Below are positions 30,837 to 33,657 of a stretch of DNA of 33,657 nt, one piece after another; the stretch's first letter is position 1, and the number at the start of each line of letters is the position of its first letter. The stretch comes from Planctomycetota bacterium (GTDB lineage Bacteria > Planctomycetota > Phycisphaerae > Tepidisphaerales > Tepidisphaeraceae): contig JBCDCH010000045.1 of the NCBI GenBank assembly GCA_039182125.1, forward strand, positions 1 through 33,657, written 5' to 3'. Both the position numbers and the translations under genes were made by a program. The notes below the pieces were generated by a model that did no database searches, was not told the DNA's origin, and was given only the letters and a program-made list of their open reading frames with translations.

Positions 30837-31754
30837 GTGCCCGACCGGCTCCCCGAACTATCAACGCTCTGGACCCTCGGGCTGGTCATGGCCGCGACGC
30901 TCGCCGTGCTGTTGCTGACGCTGCTGTGGGCGAACCTGCGACTGCTGCTGCGACCGCCAAGGATGGATGACGCCCGGGCACTACGCCGACTCGGCAGGCT
31001 CACACCCAACGACGTCGGCCTCAACTGGGAGTCGATGGACTTCGTCGTGCGCGGCTTGAAGCTGCCCGGCTGGTGGATGCCTCACGAAGGCAGTACCAAG
31101 ACCGCCGTGCTCGTCCACGGCTGGGCCGGCGGAAAGGTCGACGTGATCGCGTGGGCACCGCTTTGGCACGCGTTGGGGTGGAACGTGCTCGCCTACGACC
31201 AACGTGCCCACGGCGACGCCGATGGCACACTCTGCACGCATGGCCATGAAGAACGCCACGACCTTGCCGCGGTGCTCGGAGAGTTGCGGAGTCAACGCCC
31301 GGAGCAATCCCGCGAAGTCGCACTCTTCGGAGTGAGCATGGGGACAGCCATCATTGCGGCCTACGCGGCCGAGCACAACGACGTCGACCACGTCGTCCTC
31401 GAAAGCCCGTACACGAGCTTCCCCGACGCGGCGTACCACCACGGCGACCACTTCGGCTTCCCGCTGCCGGGCTCGGCTCCGCTGGTCATGGACGTTGCCC
31501 AGTGGCGGACTGGCGCGGACTTCTCCGAGCTCGCGCCGCTCAACACGATCCCGAAAATCACGGTGCCACTGCTCGTGATGCACTCGACGCGTGACCCGTA
31601 CACCCCGGCGGACGATGCGGCGAAGCTGCGATCAGCGGTGGACGCGGTCGGCGGGACGTGGGCCGATTTCGACGCGCTGCACGTCGCCGGGTTCGCCGAA
31701 GAACCCGAACGCTACGGCGATGTGTTGGCGAACTTCCTGACCGCTAAGCGTTGA
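30837..31754 (+). CDS. membrane-anchored alpha/beta hydrolase
   Basis: 305 residues from GTG 30837; a TTG further upstream would overlap the LysM gene. A hydrophobic anchor (about 13-36) precedes the hydrolase domain. The oxyanion motif is HGWAGGK (94-100), the nucleophile elbow GVSMG (Ser167), the acid Asp253 in STRDPYTP and the base His282 in ALHVAG. The family includes many esterases and peptidases, and the substrate is not predictable. TACCAT ends eight bases before the GTG. The 3' end overlaps the STAS gene on the other strand by 11 bases. Confidence 0.85.
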   Translation: MPDRLPELSTLWTLGLVMAATLAVLLLTLLWANLRLLLRPPRMDDARALRRLGRLTPNDVGLNWESMDFVVRGLKLPGWWMPHEGSTKTAVLVHGWAGGKVDVIAWAPLWHALGWNVLAYDQRAHGDADGTLCTHGHEERHDLAAVLGELRSQRPEQSREVALFGVSMGTAIIAAYAAEHNDVDHVVLESPYTSFPDAAYHHGDHFGFPLPGSAPLVMDVAQWRTGADFSELAPLNTIPKITVPLLVMHSTRDPYTPADDAAKLRSAVDAVGGTWADFDALHVAGFAEEPERYGDVLANFLTAKR

Positions 31755-32106
31755 GTGCTTCGGCTTCGCTGTCGGCAAGATTGAGGATGCTGGTCAGCCG
31801 ACAGATCTCGATCATGCCACGCACCCGCTGGGCGGCCTCGGCGACCCACACGCCGCGCTTGCGGTAGGCCGGCGGCAGCTTGCTCAATGCTTCGACCAGC
31901 ACTGCCACCCCGCTCGAATCGCAGAAACTCGCTCGATTCAGATTGAACACGACACGGTTGGGCGTGTGCTCGGCGACGAGGGCAAGCACTTCCTGCCGGG
32001 TTTCGGGCGCGTTGGCCGCGGTGATGTCGCCCACCGGCACGATCACCAGCGACGTACCCTCCATCCGCGACTCCGCGATCACGTCACTGACAGGCTCGAA
32101 GTCCAT
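31744..32106 (-). CDS. STAS domain protein (anti-sigma factor antagonist-like)
   Basis: 120 residues from ATG 32106. A single STAS domain of SpoIIAA type: VIVPVGDITAANAPETRQEV as first strand and helix (written here as VIVPVGDITAANAPE), then RVVFNLNRASFCDSSGVAVL (51-70). The DSSG block (63-66) holds the serine that is phosphorylated in SpoIIAA, so partner switching is possible. No kinase, phosphatase or sigma factor gene is adjacent. TACCAT ends six bases before the ATG. Confidence 0.83.
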   Translation of the reverse strand: MDFEPVSDVIAESRMEGTSLVIVPVGDITAANAPETRQEVLALVAEHTPNRVVFNLNRASFCDSSGVAVLVEALSKLPPAYRKRGVWVAEAAQRVRGMIEICRLTSILNLADSEAEALNA

Positions 32107-32152
32107 GCCCCGATGGTATCGGGTCAACCGCCCGGTTCATTGACCCGAACGC

Positions 32153-33193
32153 CTAGAACTCGAAGCCGAGCGCGGCGAAGTACTTCAGGTCGTTGTTCTC
32201 GGTCATGCCTTCGGTGCTCGACTCGTATTCGTTGAGCACGCCGAAGGAGATCTGCATCCCGTCACCGCGGTCGAGGTCGATCGTGTAGGACAGCTCGGTC
32301 ACGTTGCGGTTTTCGAAGAAATCTTCGAGGCTCGGGAACAGCGTATTGGAAAAAGTGAACTTCTGATTCTCGGCCACCTGCCAGTGCCCTTCCACGCCGA
32401 TGAGGGCTTCGGGCGTCAGTTCGTTGACGTCGCCGAACTCGTACTGGACGCCGGCCCCAACCCGGCCGAGCAGACGAAACTTCGCGCTGTCGTAGAACGT
32501 GTAGCCCGGCCCGCCGAACGCGCCGACCCGGCTCTCCCACACTTCGAACTCGTCGTACTGGTAAAACGCGTTGCCGAAGGCGAACCATTTGGAGTCCTTC
32601 ATCAGCCAGTCACGGTCCACCTGACCACGGCCTTCGTTGCGCGTCCGGTCGCCCTCGTCCTGGGTAAGGAAGTAGTTGGCCTTGATACCAGTGCGAAACT
32701 TCTCGGATTCGCTGTTGGCGGTGAACTGGGTGACGAAAGCGAGCGTCTCGGTGTTGCCGTCGGTACCGGTCAGGCCCAGAGAGAATTCCTTGTCGTAGCC
32801 CCTAAGGAACGGACCGTCGAAGAAGCCGGGCTTTTGGTTGCGGTGGGCGAGTTGGGCGTCGCTCAGGTCTTCGGTGTCCACGGCGGCGGTGACAGCGTCG
32901 GCCGCCTCGGCTTCCTCCGCCGCCTCGAGCTCGTCCTCGCGTTGCAGTTGCGTGGCGTCCTTGGCCTCGACCCGCGCACCGACCTCGGGGCCCATCGCGT
33001 CGATGTTGGACATCGGCACCGTTACCTCGCCGAACACCGGGTGCATGAGCCGGACCTCCGTGTCGGTCTCGCTGAGCACCTCGCCGCTGACGATGTCGCC
33101 GTTGGTCAGACGGATCGTCGTCTCCTCGGCGAAGATCAAGCCGCTGATGCTAAGAACGGTGACGGCGGCAAAGGTGAGGACGCGTTTGTTCAT
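32153..33193 (-). CDS. DUF481 family outer-membrane protein
   Basis: 346 residues from ATG 33193; the frame continues 129 codons upstream across the divergent E2 gene but has no suitable start. Signal peptide ends near residue 24 (GLIFAEE). An LSm-like N-terminal part, RLTNGDIVSGEVLSETDTEV, precedes an acidic Ala/Glu stretch (about 75-105) and then a predicted barrel: FSLGLTGTDGNTET is the DUF481 start, with alternating aromatic strands and a C-terminal GFEF. The aromatic end is the usual outer-membrane insertion signal. Function is unknown; DUF481 proteins are sometimes porin-like. Confidence 0.86.
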   Translation of the reverse strand: MNKRVLTFAAVTVLSISGLIFAEETTIRLTNGDIVSGEVLSETDTEVRLMHPVFGEVTVPMSNIDAMGPEVGARVEAKDATQLQREDELEAAEEAEAADAVTAAVDTEDLSDAQLAHRNQKPGFFDGPFLRGYDKEFSLGLTGTDGNTETLAFVTQFTANSESEKFRTGIKANYFLTQDEGDRTRNEGRGQVDRDWLMKDSKWFAFGNAFYQYDEFEVWESRVGAFGGPGYTFYDSAKFRLLGRVGAGVQYEFGDVNELTPEALIGVEGHWQVAENQKFTFSNTLFPSLEDFFENRNVTELSYTIDLDRGDGMQISFGVLNEYESSTEGMTENNDLKYFAALGFEF

Positions 33194-33313
33194 CCCACGA
33201 GCATCGGCCGACCCATCGACATCGGTTGAGCGGCCACAAGATGCCACAACATCCGAACGGACGTGGGCCGCGCCCCTCGCGGACTGGATCCACGTCGCTA
33301 TGATCCGCGTTCC

Positions 33314-33657
33314 ATGGCAGCGATCGATCTTGAAGTGCCCTCGATGGGCGAAAGCGTGGCGGAAGCAACCCTTCTCAAATGGCTCAAGCCGGACGGTGCG
33401 GCCGTCGAAGTCGACGAGCCGGTCTGCGAGATGGAGACCGACAAGGCCAACACGGACATGCCCGCCACCGCCGCCGGAGTACTCAAGCACATCGCCAAGG
33501 AAGGTGACACCGTCGAGGTCGGCGACGTGATCGCGACGATCGATCCCGATGGCAAGGCCGAAGCCGCCCCCGTGAAGCAAGAGAAAGCCGACGCCCCCGC
33601 CGCCGCGTCCTCCGACGACGCCGACCCGATGGCCGATCTCGCACCGGCGGTCCGTCG
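33314..33657 (+). CDS. sucB: 2-oxoacid dehydrogenase E2 (succinyltransferase-like), 5' part
   Basis: 114 complete codons, open to the window edge. The lipoyl domain is intact: VPSMGESVAEATLLKW, then DEPVCEMETDKAN with lipoylated Lys44, at the same position as in E. coli SucB. A Pro/Ala-rich hinge follows (about 85-105), and LAPAVR marks the start of the peripheral subunit-binding domain. The GES and DEP motifs favour the 2-oxoglutarate enzyme over pyruvate E2, but the catalytic domain is missing, so the name is provisional. TATGAT ends nine bases before the ATG with no ribosome site. Confidence 0.85.
   Translation, partial: MAAIDLEVPSMGESVAEATLLKWLKPDGAAVEVDEPVCEMETDKANTDMPATAAGVLKHIAKEGDTVEVGDVIATIDPDGKAEAAPVKQEKADAPAAASSDDADPMADLAPAVR

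Overview
The window is a G+C-rich bacterial chromosome segment, very probably from the Planctomycetota and most likely class Phycisphaerae. The evidence is the combination of a protein with the N-terminal LEPR-XLL motif, an exosortase-type PEP-CTERM protein, a prepilin-like protein with the planctomycete DGH-type C-terminal region, a small membrane protein ending in a CPxCGY...CPECG zinc ribbon, and several Gfo/Idh/MocA oxidoreductases. No phage, insertion sequence, CRISPR array, tRNA or rRNA was seen. The genus cannot be set from this sequence.

Layout. (1) 1-3783, minus strand: a type II secretion/type IV pilus-like cluster of gspF followed by three pseudopilin genes, closed by a large inverted repeat at 1-80. 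(2) 3993-9885, minus strand: a six-gene carbohydrate-uptake locus, in transcription order a prepilin-like gene, a lipoprotein solute-binding protein, two CUT1 permeases, a DapB-like dehydrogenase and a sugar isomerase-like TIM barrel. There is no ATPase gene. Two conspicuous intercistronic palindromes separate binding protein from permease and permease from permease. (3) 9990-13090: a LEPR-XLL protein diverging from a PEP-CTERM protein, then a GntR/LacI hybrid repressor that may control the sugar locus. (4) 13199-16005: two overlapping lipoprotein hydrolase genes (class A beta-lactamase-like; phosphodiester glycosidase) convergent with an unusual Gfo/Idh/MocA oxidoreductase. (5) 16006-19940: plsY with a structured leader, a secreted thioredoxin, a phosphate-selective-type porin, and two long gene-poor gaps. 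(6) 19941-28655: a baeRF-type protein, rpmB, a DoxX membrane protein, an M32 carboxypeptidase, rpsA, an argD/lipoprotein/zinc-ribbon operon and another oxidoreductase, with two REPIN-like elements. (7) 28680-33657: ruvC-ruvA, a PPOX-fold flavoprotein, a LysM lipoprotein, an alpha/beta hydrolase, a STAS protein, a DUF481 outer-membrane protein and the start of a 2-oxoacid dehydrogenase E2 gene that runs off the window.

Two observations stand out. First, many genes without a Shine-Dalgarno sequence have a TANNNT hexamer ending 5-9 bases before the start codon, including most of those that begin a transcription unit; this is the signature of leaderless transcription. Genes inside operons, and a few others, carry GGAG-like sites instead. 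Second, a secreted prepilin-like protein, a LEPR-XLL protein, a PEP-CTERM protein and a GntR/LacI repressor sit around an ABC sugar importer, which suggests a coordinated surface-capture and uptake system in this lineage.
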